DNA of 64,000 bases from positions 62,001-126,000 of the forward strand of contig NZ_NEVN01000013.1 in assembly GCF_002261475.1 (NCBI RefSeq), given 5' to 3'. Made by a program: the position numbers and the translations under genes. This stretch comes from Bordetella genomosp. 5 (lineage in GTDB: Bacteria; Pseudomonadota; Gammaproteobacteria; Burkholderiales; Burkholderiaceae_B). Below, one piece after another: positions 47,054 through 56,411 of this stretch. Position 1 is the stretch's first letter. Every line of letters starts with the position of its first letter. Below the pieces are notes generated by a model. It worked only from the letters and a program-made list of their open reading frames with translations. It had not been told where the DNA came from and did no database searches.

Positions 47054-48484
47054 TCAGGATGCGGTGTACGAGGTCTTGACGGTGGTGTAGAACTCGGCGG
47101 CATGACGGCCCTGCTCGCGCGGACCGTAGCTCGAGCCCTTGCGGCCGCCGAACGGCACGTGATAGTCGACACCCGCCGTCGGGCAGTTGACCATCACCAT
47201 GCCGGCCTGCGCTTCGCGCTTGAAGTGCGTGGCATGCTTGAGCGAGGTGGTGCAGATCCCCGACGACAGACCGAACTCGGTGTCGTTGGCGAGCTCCAGC
47301 GCCTGCTCGTAGCTGTCGACCGGAATCACGGACGCCACCGGCCCGAAGATTTCTTCGCGGCTGATGCGCATGTTGTTGTCGCAATCGGCGAACAGCGCGG
47401 GCGTCAGGTAGAAGCCTTCGGTGGCGCGCTTGACCTGTTCGCCGCCGGTGACCAGGCGGGCGCCTTCGTCGCGGCCGATCGCCACATAGCTCAGGTCCTG
47501 CTCGAGCTGGCTCTGGTCGACCACGGGGCCGATGTCGGTGCCGGCCAGCAGCGCGTCGTCGATCTTCAGGCCTTCGAGGCGAGCCTGCACGGCCTCGAGG
47601 AACTTCGGATAGATGCCCTTCTGGACGATCAGGCGGCTCGACGCCGTGCAACGCTGACCGGTCGAGAAGAATGCGCCGTTGACCGCGCATTCGACGGCCG
47701 TCTTGAGGTCGGCGTCGTCGAGCACGACCAGGGGATTCTTGCCGCCCATCTCGAGCTGCACCTTGGCCATGCGGCCCATCGCGGCCTCGAGCACGCGGCG
47801 GCCGGTGCCGACCGAACCCGTGAAGCTGATGGCGTTGACGCGCTTGTCGGACAGGAAGGCCTGGCCCACGACGGTGCCACGGCCCATCACCAGATTGAAC
47901 GCACCGGCCGGCAGGCCCGCGCGGCTCAGGATCTCGGACAGCGCCCAGGCGCTGCCCGGCACCAGATCGGCCGGCTTGAACACCACGGTGTTGCCATAAG
48001 CCAGGGCCGGGGCGATCTTCCAGGCCGGAATCGCGATCGGGAAGTTCCAGGGCGCGATGATGCCGACCACGCCGACGGGTTCGCGCGTGATGTCGGCTTC
48101 GATGTTGGGACGCGTCATGGGCAGCTTTTCGCCCTGGATACGCAGCGCCTCGCCAGCGAAGAACTTGAAGATGTAGCCGGCGCGGGTCACCTCGCCGATA
48201 CCCTCGGGTAGCGTCTTGCCCTCTTCGCGCGACAGCAGGCGGCCGAGCTCTTCCTTGCGCGCCAGCAGCTCGGTGCCGACGGCGTCGAGCACGTCGAAGC
48301 GGCGCTGGCCGGTCGAATGCGCCCATTCGTGCGACGCCGACACGGCGGCCGCGATCGCTTGCTGCGCCTGGGCCGCGTCGGCCTGGGCGTACTGACCGAT
48401 CACATCGGCAAGGTTGGAGGGGTTGATGTTGGGACGAGCGTCGACGCCGTCGACCCAGGCGCCCCCGATAAAGTTCGCGTGCAT
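47054..48484 (-). CDS. NAD(P)-dependent aldehyde dehydrogenase (2-oxoglutarate-semialdehyde type)
   Basis: A 476-residue aldehyde dehydrogenase. The catalytic Glu lies in QLEMGGKNPLVV and the catalytic Cys in GAFFSTGQRCTASSRLIV. APWNFPIAIPAWKIAPAL is the cofactor-binding region. The pattern FAGEALRIQGEKLP and the N-terminus MHANFIGGAWVDG are reminiscent of alpha-ketoglutaric semialdehyde dehydrogenases, which complete pentose or glucarate catabolism. A start at 48511 is possible. It follows the FAD-linked hydroxyacid dehydrogenase and GntR regulator on the same strand. Confidence 0.88.
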   Translation of the reverse strand: MHANFIGGAWVDGVDARPNINPSNLADVIGQYAQADAAQAQQAIAAAVSASHEWAHSTGQRRFDVLDAVGTELLARKEELGRLLSREEGKTLPEGIGEVTRAGYIFKFFAGEALRIQGEKLPMTRPNIEADITREPVGVVGIIAPWNFPIAIPAWKIAPALAYGNTVVFKPADLVPGSAWALSEILSRAGLPAGAFNLVMGRGTVVGQAFLSDKRVNAISFTGSVGTGRRVLEAAMGRMAKVQLEMGGKNPLVVLDDADLKTAVECAVNGAFFSTGQRCTASSRLIVQKGIYPKFLEAVQARLEGLKIDDALLAGTDIGPVVDQSQLEQDLSYVAIGRDEGARLVTGGEQVKRATEGFYLTPALFADCDNNMRISREEIFGPVASVIPVDSYEQALELANDTEFGLSSGICTTSLKHATHFKREAQAGMVMVNCPTAGVDYHVPFGGRKGSSYGPREQGRHAAEFYTTVKTSYTAS

Positions 48485-48619
48485 TGTCTCAATTCCATGT
48501 GCAAGAGCCACGCGGGAAATCCGCGCGGCGGACTGACGTTCACTTCCGCTCTTTCTGTGGAGCGGTGCATGTGCTGGCCACGCTGGGCGCGGCCGCGGTC
48601 TTCCCTTGCTTGCCCGCTG

Positions 48620-50032
48620 TTATAGCAACTTTCCGGGATTCATGATCCCCGCGGGGTCGAACACCCGCTTGATGTCACGCATCAGGCGCAGCTCGAGCGG
48701 GTCTTTGGTATGCAGGAAATGCTCGCGCTTGAGCTGGCCGATGCCGTGCTCGGCGCTGATGCTGCCGCCGTAGCGGTGCACTTCGTCGAGCACGATATCG
48801 GTGACGGCCGCGCCCTTCTCGGCGGCCCATTCGCGCGGCGCGCCGGCGGGGCGCGACAGGTTGTAGTGCAGGTTGCCGTCACCGAAATGGCCGAAGATGA
48901 ACGGGCGCACCGAGGGATCGAGCTCGCGCAGGCGCGCCTCGGCCGTCACCATGAATTCGGGGATGCGTTCGATCGGCAGCGACACGTCGTGCTTGAGGTG
49001 CGGCCCATCGGCGCGCTGCGCCTCGGAGATTTCCTCGCGCAGCTTCCAGAGCGCCTGCAGCTGCGCCAGCGACGCCGACACCGCGGCGTCGAGGCAGAGC
49101 TCGCGCTCGAGCGCCTCGCCCACGACCGTTTCGAGCAGCTGGTTGAGCGCGGCCTCGTCGCTGGTATCGGCAAGCTCCATCAGCACGTAGGCCGGATAGC
49201 GCTGCGCGAACGGCTCCTGCACGCCCTGCGCGTGGGCCAGCACCAGATCGACGCAATCGCCGGTGAAGAACTCGTACGCCTGCAGGCGGGCGCCGCAGCG
49301 CTGGAACAGCAGCTCGTACAGCTCGAGCGCCTGCTTGGGCGACTCGACGGCCGCGAGCACGACCGAGCGCACGTCGGTGCGCGGATACAGGCGCAGCGCC
49401 ACCGCCGTGATCACGCCCAGCGTGCCTTCCGAGCCGATCAGCAGCTGCTTCAGGTCGTAGCCGGTGTTGTCCTTGCGCAGCGTGCGCAGGCCGTTGAAGA
49501 TTTCGCCGGTCGGCAGCACGGCCTCGATGCCCAGCACGAGCTCCCGCGCCATGCCGTAGCGGACCACGTTGACGCCGCCGGCATTGGTGGCGAGGTTGCC
49601 ACCGATCTGGCTCGAGTCTTCGGCCGCGAGGCTGAGCGGCAGCAGCCGTCCGGCCTCCTGCGCGGCGCGGCGCAGATTGCCCAGAATGCAGCCGGCCTCG
49701 GCCACCATGGTGTTGGCGATGGTGTCGATCGAGCGCACGGCCGTCATGCGGTCCAGACTCAGCACGACGTTGGCCGCGCCGCCGTCGGGCGTGGCGCCAC
49801 CACACAGCCCCGTGTTGCCGCCACGCGGCACCACCGGCACGCCGGCGGCCTGGCACAGCGCGAGCGCCTGCGCCACCTCGGCGGTGGTGCGCGGACGCAG
49901 CACGGCCTGGGCGTGGCCGCGGTACAGGCCACGCCAGTCGGACAGCCAGGGTTCGATGGCGGCGGCCTCGGTGAGCACGACGTCGGGCCCGAGGGCGTTG
50001 CGCAACTGCAGGGAAAAGTCGGTGTCGCTCAT
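48620..50032 (-). CDS. FAD-linked D-2-hydroxyacid dehydrogenase (GlcD/D2HGDH type)
   Basis: A 470-residue flavoprotein of the GlcD/lactate-dehydrogenase family. The FAD-binding PCMH domain has VVPRGGNTGLCGGATPDGG and QIGGNLATNAGGVNVVRYG, and KDNTGYDLKQLLIGSEGTLG follows. The C-terminal motif FGHFGDGNLHYNLSRPAG contains the metal-binding His residues typical of D-2-hydroxyglutarate/lactate dehydrogenases. ATG 50032 (MSDTDFSLQL) gives the family start; a longer reading is an artefact. Located between a GntR regulator and an aldehyde dehydrogenase, it may supply 2-oxoglutarate from 2-hydroxyglutarate. The substrate is inferred only. Confidence 0.9.
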   Translation of the reverse strand: MSDTDFSLQLRNALGPDVVLTEAAAIEPWLSDWRGLYRGHAQAVLRPRTTAEVAQALALCQAAGVPVVPRGGNTGLCGGATPDGGAANVVLSLDRMTAVRSIDTIANTMVAEAGCILGNLRRAAQEAGRLLPLSLAAEDSSQIGGNLATNAGGVNVVRYGMARELVLGIEAVLPTGEIFNGLRTLRKDNTGYDLKQLLIGSEGTLGVITAVALRLYPRTDVRSVVLAAVESPKQALELYELLFQRCGARLQAYEFFTGDCVDLVLAHAQGVQEPFAQRYPAYVLMELADTSDEAALNQLLETVVGEALERELCLDAAVSASLAQLQALWKLREEISEAQRADGPHLKHDVSLPIERIPEFMVTAEARLRELDPSVRPFIFGHFGDGNLHYNLSRPAGAPREWAAEKGAAVTDIVLDEVHRYGGSISAEHGIGQLKREHFLHTKDPLELRLMRDIKRVFDPAGIMNPGKLL

Positions 50033-50075
50033 GATCAGGTTCGGTGAAGTGGAATTCGAAAACGGGCCGCGGCGC

Positions 50076-50777
50076 TCAGCCGCCGGCCTCTTGCAACTGC
50101 AGCCGCGCCGCGGCGTTGCGCAGATGGCGATGCACCGCCTCCCGTGCGCCGGCCTCGTCGGCGGCCTCGATGGCGGCCAGAATGGCCTCGTGCTCCTGGT
50201 GCACCAGCGCCGACAGGCCGGGCTGACGCTGCGTGTTGCTGCGCGCCGTGTGCACCGCCTGCCGCAGCTGCAGATTGAGGTATTGCAGCAGCTGCTGGTA
50301 CGACGGGTTGTGCGTGGCCTGGCCGATCGCACGATGAAACGCCAGATCGTGCTCGACGCCGCGCTCGGGGTCGTCCAGGTGCCGGCCCAATTCGGCCAGC
50401 GCGCCACGCAGCGCGGCCAGGTCGGCATCGGTGCGGCGGCGTGCGGCCAGCGCGGCCGCCCCACCCTCTACTTCCATGCGCAGCTCGATGACCTCGGCCA
50501 GTTGCGTGCGATCCATGCCGGCCTCGGCCGGCACCCGAAAGCCCTGGCTGCCGGTGCGCGACAGCACCACGCAGCCCGAGCCCTGACGGCTGCGCACCAG
50601 GCCCTGCGCCCGCAGGCGCTCGGTGGCCTCGCGTATCACGGCGGCGCTCACGCCGAACTCGCGCGCCAGGTCGCGCCCGGCGGGCAGCTTCGCGCCGACG
50701 GCATAGGTGCCGTGGGCGATCTGCTCGGCGATGCGGCCGGCGACGCGGTCGGTCAGCGTGAGGGAATGGGTCAGCAT
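50076..50777 (-). CDS. GntR-family (FadR/FCD subfamily) regulator
   Basis: A 233-residue regulator. The N-terminal winged helix is AKLPAGRDLAREFGVSAAVI, with REATERLRAQGLVRSRQGSG forming the recognition helix and wing. The C-terminal FCD domain is helical, with ELRMEVEGGAAALAARRR and DLAFHRAIGQATHNP, whose His/Asp residues bind metal or organic acid in LldR/GlcC relatives. It sits at the head of the glcD-type/aldehyde-dehydrogenase run and probably represses it. A palindromic operator candidate lies 27 bp upstream of the start. Confidence 0.92.
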   Translation of the reverse strand: MLTHSLTLTDRVAGRIAEQIAHGTYAVGAKLPAGRDLAREFGVSAAVIREATERLRAQGLVRSRQGSGCVVLSRTGSQGFRVPAEAGMDRTQLAEVIELRMEVEGGAAALAARRRTDADLAALRGALAELGRHLDDPERGVEHDLAFHRAIGQATHNPSYQQLLQYLNLQLRQAVHTARSNTQRQPGLSALVHQEHEAILAAIEAADEAGAREAVHRHLRNAAARLQLQEAGG

Positions 50778-50803
50778 GCGGCGATCATAGCATCATTGTT
50801 CAG

Positions 50804-50816
50804 GTTATCTGATAAC
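50804..50816. promoter_or_regulatory. Palindrome upstream of the GntR gene
   Basis: GTTATCTGATAAC is a perfect 13-bp palindrome (odd centre) 27 bp upstream of the GntR ATG and 12 bp from the far end of the gap to moeB. Autoregulation is plausible. Confidence 0.55.
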
Positions 50817-50851
50817 TTTGGCCGTGCGAGATGGCGACAGGAACGCGCATC

Positions 50852-51604
50852 TCAGTGCCGCTGGCCGCAGACCTCGCAGCCGGGGTCGCGGCCGACGTTG
50901 ACGCTATGCCACTGCATGGTGCGGACGTCGAGCTGCAGCAGACGGCCCACCAGGGGCTGGCCCAGACCGGTGATGAGTTTCATGGCTTCGGCCGCCTGCA
51001 TGGCGCCGATGATGCCCACCAGCGGCGCGAACACGCCCGTGGTGGCACAGCTGAGTTCTTCGGCTTCGTCCGCCTCGGGAAACAGGCAGTGGTAGCAGGG
51101 CGCGTCGTCGCGGCGCAGATCGTAAACGCCGATCTGCCCGTCGTAGCGGATCGCGGCGCCCGAAACCAGCGGCTTGCGCGCGGCGACACAGGCGCGGTTG
51201 ATGGCGTGACGGGTGGCGAAGTTGTCGCAGCAGTCGAGCACCACATCGGCGGCGCGCACGGCCTCGAGCAGCGCATCGCCTTCGAGCCGCGCGACCAGCG
51301 GCACGACTTGAACCTCGGGATTGAAGCGCGCGAGCATGTCCCGCCCGGACTCGGCCTTGGGCTGGCCGACGCTGGCGGTGGTGTGCAGGATCTGGCGCTG
51401 GAGGTTGCTCAGCTCGACGACGTCGTCGTCGGCCAGCGTGATGTGGCCGGTGCCGGCCGTGGCGAGGTAGAGCGCGGCGGGACAGCCCAGGCCGCCCGCC
51501 CCCACGATCAACACACGCGCCCCCAGGAGTTGCTCCTGCCCTTCGATACCGAGATCGTCGAGCAGGATGTGGCGGGCGTAACGCAATAACTGCTGGTCGT
51601 TCAT
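50852..51604 (-). CDS. moeB: ThiF/MoeB/HesA-family adenylyltransferase
   Basis: A 250-residue E1-like enzyme that adenylates the C-terminus of a sulfur-carrier protein such as MoaD or ThiS. The ATP-binding loop is VLIVGAGGLGCPAALYLATAG; the ADDDVVELSNLQRQILH segment and DVVLDCCDNFATRHAINRAC follow. Two CxxC pairs, CYHCLFPEADE and CEVCGQRH, bind zinc. Start and ctpA stop overlap by 4 bp. MoeB would contribute to the molybdenum cofactor needed by NarG, though its operon here is of cell-envelope genes. Confidence 0.93.
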   Translation of the reverse strand: MNDQQLLRYARHILLDDLGIEGQEQLLGARVLIVGAGGLGCPAALYLATAGTGHITLADDDVVELSNLQRQILHTTASVGQPKAESGRDMLARFNPEVQVVPLVARLEGDALLEAVRAADVVLDCCDNFATRHAINRACVAARKPLVSGAAIRYDGQIGVYDLRRDDAPCYHCLFPEADEAEELSCATTGVFAPLVGIIGAMQAAEAMKLITGLGQPLVGRLLQLDVRTMQWHSVNVGRDPGCEVCGQRH

Positions 51605-53052
51605 TTGCTCTTGGCGGGCTCGACTCCGGACGGCGTGATCGTCATGCGCTGGGTGGCCGTGCCGCTGGCGTTGGGCTTGATATCGGCCTTGGCCTGCGCA
51701 CGCGCCGAACCCTTCTGCACCGGCTTGCCGGCCAGCAGGTTGAGCGCCTGCTGGAGCTGGAAGTCGTCTTTGCCGCCGAATTCGAAGATCTTGCCCAGCG
51801 GCGGCTCGGCCGCGTTGGGGTCGGACTTGACCTCGGAGGCCGGGTCTTGCTTGTTCGACAGGTGACGCTGCAGATCGGCTTCGCGCGGCAGGCGGAACAG
51901 ATCGCCGTCGGCGGTGTCGGCCACGACGTAGTCGGGCTCGATGCCGGTTGCCTGGATCGAACGGCCGCTCGGCGTGAAATAGCGCGAGGTGGTGAGCTTG
52001 ACCGCGGTGGTTTCGGACAGCGGCAGAATCACCTGCACCGAGCCCTTGCCGAACGTGCGGTTGCCCATGACCTTGGCGCGCTTGTGATCCTGCAGCGCGC
52101 CGGCCACGATCTCGGAGGCCGAAGCCGAACCGACGTTGACCAGCACCACCATCGGCACGGTCTTGGTCCAGGCAGGCAGATCGGCCAGGTAGTTGCCTTC
52201 GCCACGAGCGTACTCGGAAGGCGTGGCGTGATACTTGTGGCGCGAATCCGGGGTGCGGCCGTCGGTCGAGACCACCATGGCATCCGGCGGCAGGAACGCG
52301 CCGGACACGCCGATGGCGCTGGTCAGCAGACCACCCGGGTCGTTGCGCAGATCGAGCACCAGACCCTTGGGCGCGGCCTTGGCACCCAGCTCCTTGAGCT
52401 GGCGGGCGAGGTCGGAACCGGTCTTTTCCTGGAACTGGGCGATACGCACATAGGCCACGCCATCGTCGAGCATCTTGCTGCGCACGCTGCGCACCTTGAT
52501 GATGTCGCGCACGATCTTGATGACGATGGGCTGCGCCCGGTCGCCACGCATGATGGTGAGCGTGATGGGCGACTTGGGCGCACCGCGCATGAGCTTGACG
52601 GCGTCGTTGAGCGACATGCCCTTGGTGGGGGTGTCGTCGATCTTGATGATGAGGTCGCCCGCCATGATGCCGGCGCGCGCGGCCGGGGTGTCTTCGATCG
52701 GCGAGATCACCTTGACGAAGCCGTCTTCGGCGCCGACTTCGATGCCCAGGCCGCCGAACTCGCCCTGCGTGGCGGTCTGCATGTCGCGGAAGGCTTCGGC
52801 ATCGAGATAGGCCGAGTGCGGGTCGAGATTGGACACCATGCCGGAGATGGCATTGCTGATCAGTGTCTTGTCATCGACGGGCTCGACGTAGTTGTTCTTG
52901 ATGGCGGCAAACACATTGCTCAATTGCCGCAGCTCGTCGAGCGGCAGCGGACTGCCGCGTTGCGCCACGGCAGTGACGCCCACGCTCAGCAATACGCCGG
53001 CCACCACGCCGATCGTTACCAGACCGAAACCGCGAAACTTGCGAGTGCTCAT
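51601..53052 (-). CDS. ctpA: C-terminal processing peptidase (S41 family)
   Basis: A 483-residue periplasmic serine protease. An N-terminal hydrophobic signal segment (LVTIGVVAGVLLSVGVTAVA) is followed by a PDZ domain (FGGLGIEVGAEDGFVKVISP). The protease core has DLRNDPGGLL, NVGSASASEIVAGALQD with the catalytic Ser, and NRTFGKGSVQ with the catalytic Lys. It degrades tagged or envelope proteins from their C-termini. I prefer ATG 53052 because AGGA lies 7 bp upstream; a GTG two codons earlier is possible. It lies between envC and moeB. Confidence 0.95.
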   Translation of the reverse strand: MSTRKFRGFGLVTIGVVAGVLLSVGVTAVAQRGSPLPLDELRQLSNVFAAIKNNYVEPVDDKTLISNAISGMVSNLDPHSAYLDAEAFRDMQTATQGEFGGLGIEVGAEDGFVKVISPIEDTPAARAGIMAGDLIIKIDDTPTKGMSLNDAVKLMRGAPKSPITLTIMRGDRAQPIVIKIVRDIIKVRSVRSKMLDDGVAYVRIAQFQEKTGSDLARQLKELGAKAAPKGLVLDLRNDPGGLLTSAIGVSGAFLPPDAMVVSTDGRTPDSRHKYHATPSEYARGEGNYLADLPAWTKTVPMVVLVNVGSASASEIVAGALQDHKRAKVMGNRTFGKGSVQVILPLSETTAVKLTTSRYFTPSGRSIQATGIEPDYVVADTADGDLFRLPREADLQRHLSNKQDPASEVKSDPNAAEPPLGKIFEFGGKDDFQLQQALNLLAGKPVQKGSARAQAKADIKPNASGTATQRMTITPSGVEPAKSK

Positions 53053-53079
53053 GCACACATCCTGATTTTGATACCGGGA

Positions 53080-54666
53080 TTACAGCGCCAGCCACTGGGC
53101 TGGATCCACCGGAGCGCCACGATGGCGAATTTCAAAGTATAGGCCCGATTCCACCTGACCGCCCGTCGCCCCCACGGTAGCAATAGTATCGCCCGTTGCC
53201 ACCCTGTCGCCTACCCGCTTGAGCAGACTCTGGTTATAAGCGTAGACGGTCAGATATTGCTGTCCATGGTCCACGATGATGAGATTGCCAAAACCCCTGA
53301 GCCATTCGGAGTAGACCACTGTGCCGGGGGCGACGGCCTTGACCGGCGTGCCTTCGGCCGTGCGGAGCACGATGCCGCGCCACACGCCGCCATCCGGGCG
53401 GTCGACGCCGAAACGGCCCTGCACATTGCCGCGCACCGGCACCGGCAGACCCTTGCGCAGGCCATTGCCTCCGCCCACCAGCGGCCGGGCCGGCTCGGAA
53501 GGCTGGGCCGCGGCGGTACGGGTTTCGGGTTGGACCGGTTTTTCGGGCACAGGTTCAGGCGGAGTGGTCTTCGGCGGCGGCGCGACCGGCGTATTGCCGG
53601 TCAGACGTCCCTGGGTGCCGGGCACGGGACGCAGGCCGGCCGCGTCGGGATCGGCCACGACCACCGGCCCGCGGGCGGCCCGTTCGGCCTGCTCGCGGGC
53701 CTGGGCCGCGTCACGGGCCTGGTCCTCGCGGTCTTTCTCGCGCGCCTGCTGCTTTGCCTTCTGGCGGTCGGCCTCGGCCTGACGCTGCGCCTGGCGCGCC
53801 GCTTCGGCCTGCCGCGCGGCCTCGGCCTTGCGCGCCTCTTCGGCTTTGCGGGCCTCTTCGGCACGGCGCGCCGCCTCGGCCTTGCGCCGGGCCTCTTCGG
53901 CCGCGCGCCGGCGGGCTTCTTCTTCGACCTGCTTGGCGATCGCCACGTCGAGGTCGCCGATCAGGCGCGACAGGCGCTGATCGTCCCGGCCGAGGCGGTT
54001 GGCCTCGGCGCGTTGCGCATTGATCTGTCCTTCGAGCTTGGCCAGCAGGCTGGCCCGCTCTTTCTGCTGCGTGACCAGCTCGGCCTTTTGACGGGTGGTT
54101 TCTTCGACCAGCCGGCGCGCCTCGGCGCGGCGGGCGTCCGCCTGGCCCTGCAGATTGGCCAGCCGCTCGATTTCCTGGCGCACTTCGGTGACCGCGTCGG
54201 CGCGGGCGCGCGAGACGTAGTCGAGGTAACCGAGGTTGCGGCCCAGCTGCTGGGGATCGCCGCCGGACAGCAGCTCGGTCCAGGGAGACAGGCCGCTGGT
54301 GTATTGCGTGCGCAGCTGGTCGGCCAGCTCGGCGCGGCGCTTGGCCAGCACGGCGCTCTGGTTGGCGATCTGTTTGTCGAGGTTGGCGATGTCGAGATCG
54401 GCCTGATGCGAGGCGTCACCGAGCTCGCGCAGCCGGCGATTGATCGCGGAGATGGCCGATTCGGACGTCTTGAGCGCATCGGCCGCTTCCTTGCGGGCGG
54501 CCTCGCGCTCATCGATGTCTTTTTGCAGCGACCCGATGCGGTCGCGCAGCGCGGCTTGCTGCCGTTCGGCTTCCGACTGGCGGCCCGCCAGATCGGTCGA
54601 CACCGCCCAGGCCGCCGGTGTTCCCACCCACATGCCCAACAACAGCAAACCCGCCGCGACCCGCAT
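53080..54666 (-). CDS. envC: Murein hydrolase activator EnvC (degenerate LytM domain)
   Basis: A 528-residue periplasmic protein. After a signal peptide ending near AAWA, residues about 30-330 form long coiled coils rich in Ala, Arg, Gln and Glu. A Pro-rich linker precedes a C-terminal M23/LytM-type domain (NVQGRFGVDRPDGG, TAVKAVAPGTVVYSEW-like segment, LIIVDHGQQYLTVYAYN, GLYFEIRHRG). The zinc-ligand pattern HxGxD is replaced near WRGIVL, and HxH reads LYFEIRH, so the domain is probably inactive and activates amidases at the septum. AAGGA lies 8 bp before the ATG at 54666. Divergent readings upstream were not used. Confidence 0.9.
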   Translation of the reverse strand: MRVAAGLLLLGMWVGTPAAWAVSTDLAGRQSEAERQQAALRDRIGSLQKDIDEREAARKEAADALKTSESAISAINRRLRELGDASHQADLDIANLDKQIANQSAVLAKRRAELADQLRTQYTSGLSPWTELLSGGDPQQLGRNLGYLDYVSRARADAVTEVRQEIERLANLQGQADARRAEARRLVEETTRQKAELVTQQKERASLLAKLEGQINAQRAEANRLGRDDQRLSRLIGDLDVAIAKQVEEEARRRAAEEARRKAEAARRAEEARKAEEARKAEAARQAEAARQAQRQAEADRQKAKQQAREKDREDQARDAAQAREQAERAARGPVVVADPDAAGLRPVPGTQGRLTGNTPVAPPPKTTPPEPVPEKPVQPETRTAAAQPSEPARPLVGGGNGLRKGLPVPVRGNVQGRFGVDRPDGGVWRGIVLRTAEGTPVKAVAPGTVVYSEWLRGFGNLIIVDHGQQYLTVYAYNQSLLKRVGDRVATGDTIATVGATGGQVESGLYFEIRHRGAPVDPAQWLAL

Positions 54667-54670
54667 GGAA

Positions 54671-55423
54671 TCAGTCCTTCTTAGCCTTGCCCTGGGCGGC
54701 CACGGCCGCCATGGCCGCCTCGATCTCGGCGGCATCGCCAAGATAATAGTGGCGAATCGGGCGCAGGTCATCGTCGAGCTCGTAGACCAGCGGCTGGCCG
54801 GTCGGGATGTTGAGGTTGACGATGTCGTCGTCCGAGATACCGTCGAGGTGCTTGATCAGCGCGCGCAAGCTGTTACCGTGCGCGGCGATCAGCACGCGGC
54901 GGCCGGAGCGGATGGCCGGGGCGATCGATTCGTTCCAGAACGGCAGCACGCGGTCGACCGTGTCTTTCAGGCACTCGGTGGCGGGCAGCTGGTCGGCCGG
55001 GATCTTGGCGTAGCGCGAATCGAAGCGCGGGTGGCGCTCGTCGTCCAGCGCGAGCGGCTCGGGCGCGATCGCGTAGGCGCGGCGCCACACCAGGACCTGC
55101 TCGTCGCCGAACTTGGCGGCGGTCTCGGCCTTGTTCAGGCCCTGCAGGTCGCCGTAGTGACGCTCGTTCAGGCGCCAGTTGATGCCCACGGGGGTGTACA
55201 TGGCGTCCATGGCGTCGAGCGCGATCCACAGGGTGCGGATGGCGCGCTTGAGCACGGAGGTGTAGGCCAGGTCGAAAACAAAGCCTTCCTGCTTGAGCAG
55301 TTCGCCCGCCTTGCGGGCCTGTTCACGGCCGGTTTCCGTGAGGTCCACGTCGGTCCAGCCGGTGAAGCGGTTTTCGAGGTTCCATTGGCTTTCGCCGTGG
55401 CGCATCAGGACAAGTTTGTGCAT
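54671..55423 (-). CDS. gpmA: 2,3-bisphosphoglycerate-dependent phosphoglycerate mutase
   Basis: A 250-residue glycolytic mutase interconverting 3- and 2-phosphoglycerate. The catalytic His lies in [36 protein letters not shown]-like and [16 protein letters not shown] contain the second His and phosphate contacts. Length fits dPGM (about 250). It heads the minus-strand gpmA-envC-ctpA-moeB run, a standard arrangement in Burkholderiales; envC begins 4 bp after the stop. Confidence 0.97.
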   Translation of the reverse strand: MHKLVLMRHGESQWNLENRFTGWTDVDLTETGREQARKAGELLKQEGFVFDLAYTSVLKRAIRTLWIALDAMDAMYTPVGINWRLNERHYGDLQGLNKAETAAKFGDEQVLVWRRAYAIAPEPLALDDERHPRFDSRYAKIPADQLPATECLKDTVDRVLPFWNESIAPAIRSGRRVLIAAHGNSLRALIKHLDGISDDDIVNLNIPTGQPLVYELDDDLRPIRHYYLGDAAEIEAAMAAVAAQGKAKKD

Positions 55424-55447
55424 GGTATCGGCCGCAAAATCAGCGGA

Positions 55448-55478
55448 TTGAAGTTGAACAATCGGGTCATTTTATAAT
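55448..55478 (+). promoter_or_regulatory. Probable promoter of the rhodanese-grxC-secB-gpsA run
   Basis: TATAAT (55473-55478) is a perfect -10. TTGAAG (55448-55453) is a fair -35 at 19-bp spacing. It lies about 150 bp before the GTG of the rhodanese gene. Confidence 0.6.
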
Positions 55479-55629
55479 TGAGCGATTTTGCCCCAGGCTT
55501 AGCCCTCCCGGCGCACTCGTGCGACCGGGCCATCGTCATCAGGCCAGGGCGGGTCCGTCGCCCTCTCTCCCCCGGCCTGCCGGGACCGGCCACGAACCGC
55601 GCCCACCCGGCCGCACTTCAGGATGTCCC

Positions 55630-56052
55630 GTGGATTTAATGCAATTCTTGCTCGACCAGAACAATATCTTCATTCTCGCCGTGGCGGTCGTGTCGGGCGT
55701 CATGCTGTGCCTGCCGGGCCTGCGCAAGGGCCGCGGCGGCGCCCATGCGGTCGACATCGCCCAGGCGACCCAGCTCGTGAACAAGAGCCAGGCCGTCTGG
55801 GTCGACGTGCGCGCGGCCGAGCAGTATCAGGCCGGCCACATCGCCCAGGCCCGCAGCCTGCCCGCCCAGGATCTCGAATCCAAGGCCGGCAACCTGCCCA
55901 AGAACAAACCGCTGATCCTCGTCTGCGAGCAAGGCCGCTCGGCGCCGCGCATCGCGCAGCGCCTGCGCTCGCAAGGTTTCGCGGATGTGTATACCCTGGA
56001 AGGTGGCATGCGCGCCTGGTACGCCGCCAACCTGCCCGTGACGCAGAAGTAA
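55630..56052 (+). CDS. Membrane-anchored rhodanese-like sulfurtransferase
   Basis: A 140-residue protein. An N-terminal hydrophobic segment (NNIFILAVAVVSGVMLCL) is followed by one rhodanese domain. WVDVRAAEQYQAGHI and the active-site loop LILVCEQGRSAPRIAQRL are visible, the Cys being the persulfide carrier. The start is GTG 55630 with AGGA upstream; an ATG three codons later is the alternative. It is the first gene of the conserved grxC-secB-gpsA run. Its partner and sulfur acceptor are unknown. Confidence 0.85.
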   Translation: MDLMQFLLDQNNIFILAVAVVSGVMLCLPGLRKGRGGAHAVDIAQATQLVNKSQAVWVDVRAAEQYQAGHIAQARSLPAQDLESKAGNLPKNKPLILVCEQGRSAPRIAQRLRSQGFADVYTLEGGMRAWYAANLPVTQK

Positions 56053-56101
56053 TCACGGATCAGGCCCTACCTGTCCGAAAACCCTAGCCGGAGCGATCCT
56101 C

Positions 56102-56359
56102 ATGAATAAAGTCGTCATGTACAGCAAGGACTATTGCCCTTATTGCTCGCGTGCCGAAAAGCTGTTGCGCGACCGTGGTGTCACCGACCTGGAAAAAATC
56201 CAGATCGACCAGGACCCGGCCCAACGCGACGTCATGATCGAGCGCACGGGCCGCCGCACCGTGCCGCAGATTTTCATCGGTGACACGCACGTCGGCGGTT
56301 GCGATGACCTGCAGGCGCTGGACCGCTCCGGCGGCCTGGCTCCCCTGCTCAACGGCTGA
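56102..56359 (+). CDS. grxC: Glutaredoxin 3
   Basis: An 85-residue thioredoxin-fold protein with the redox motif CPYC ([15 protein letters not shown]) and [20 protein letters not shown]. It reduces disulfides and glutathione mixed disulfides in the cytoplasm. It lies between the rhodanese and secB genes, a conserved neighbourhood that suggests coexpression. Confidence 0.96.
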   Translation: MNKVVMYSKDYCPYCSRAEKLLRDRGVTDLEKIQIDQDPAQRDVMIERTGRRTVPQIFIGDTHVGGCDDLQALDRSGGLAPLLNG

Positions 56360-56411
56360 CGGCGCCCGCGCCCACGCCTCCCCCCAGCAATTACTACACC
56401 CGGAAACTCTC

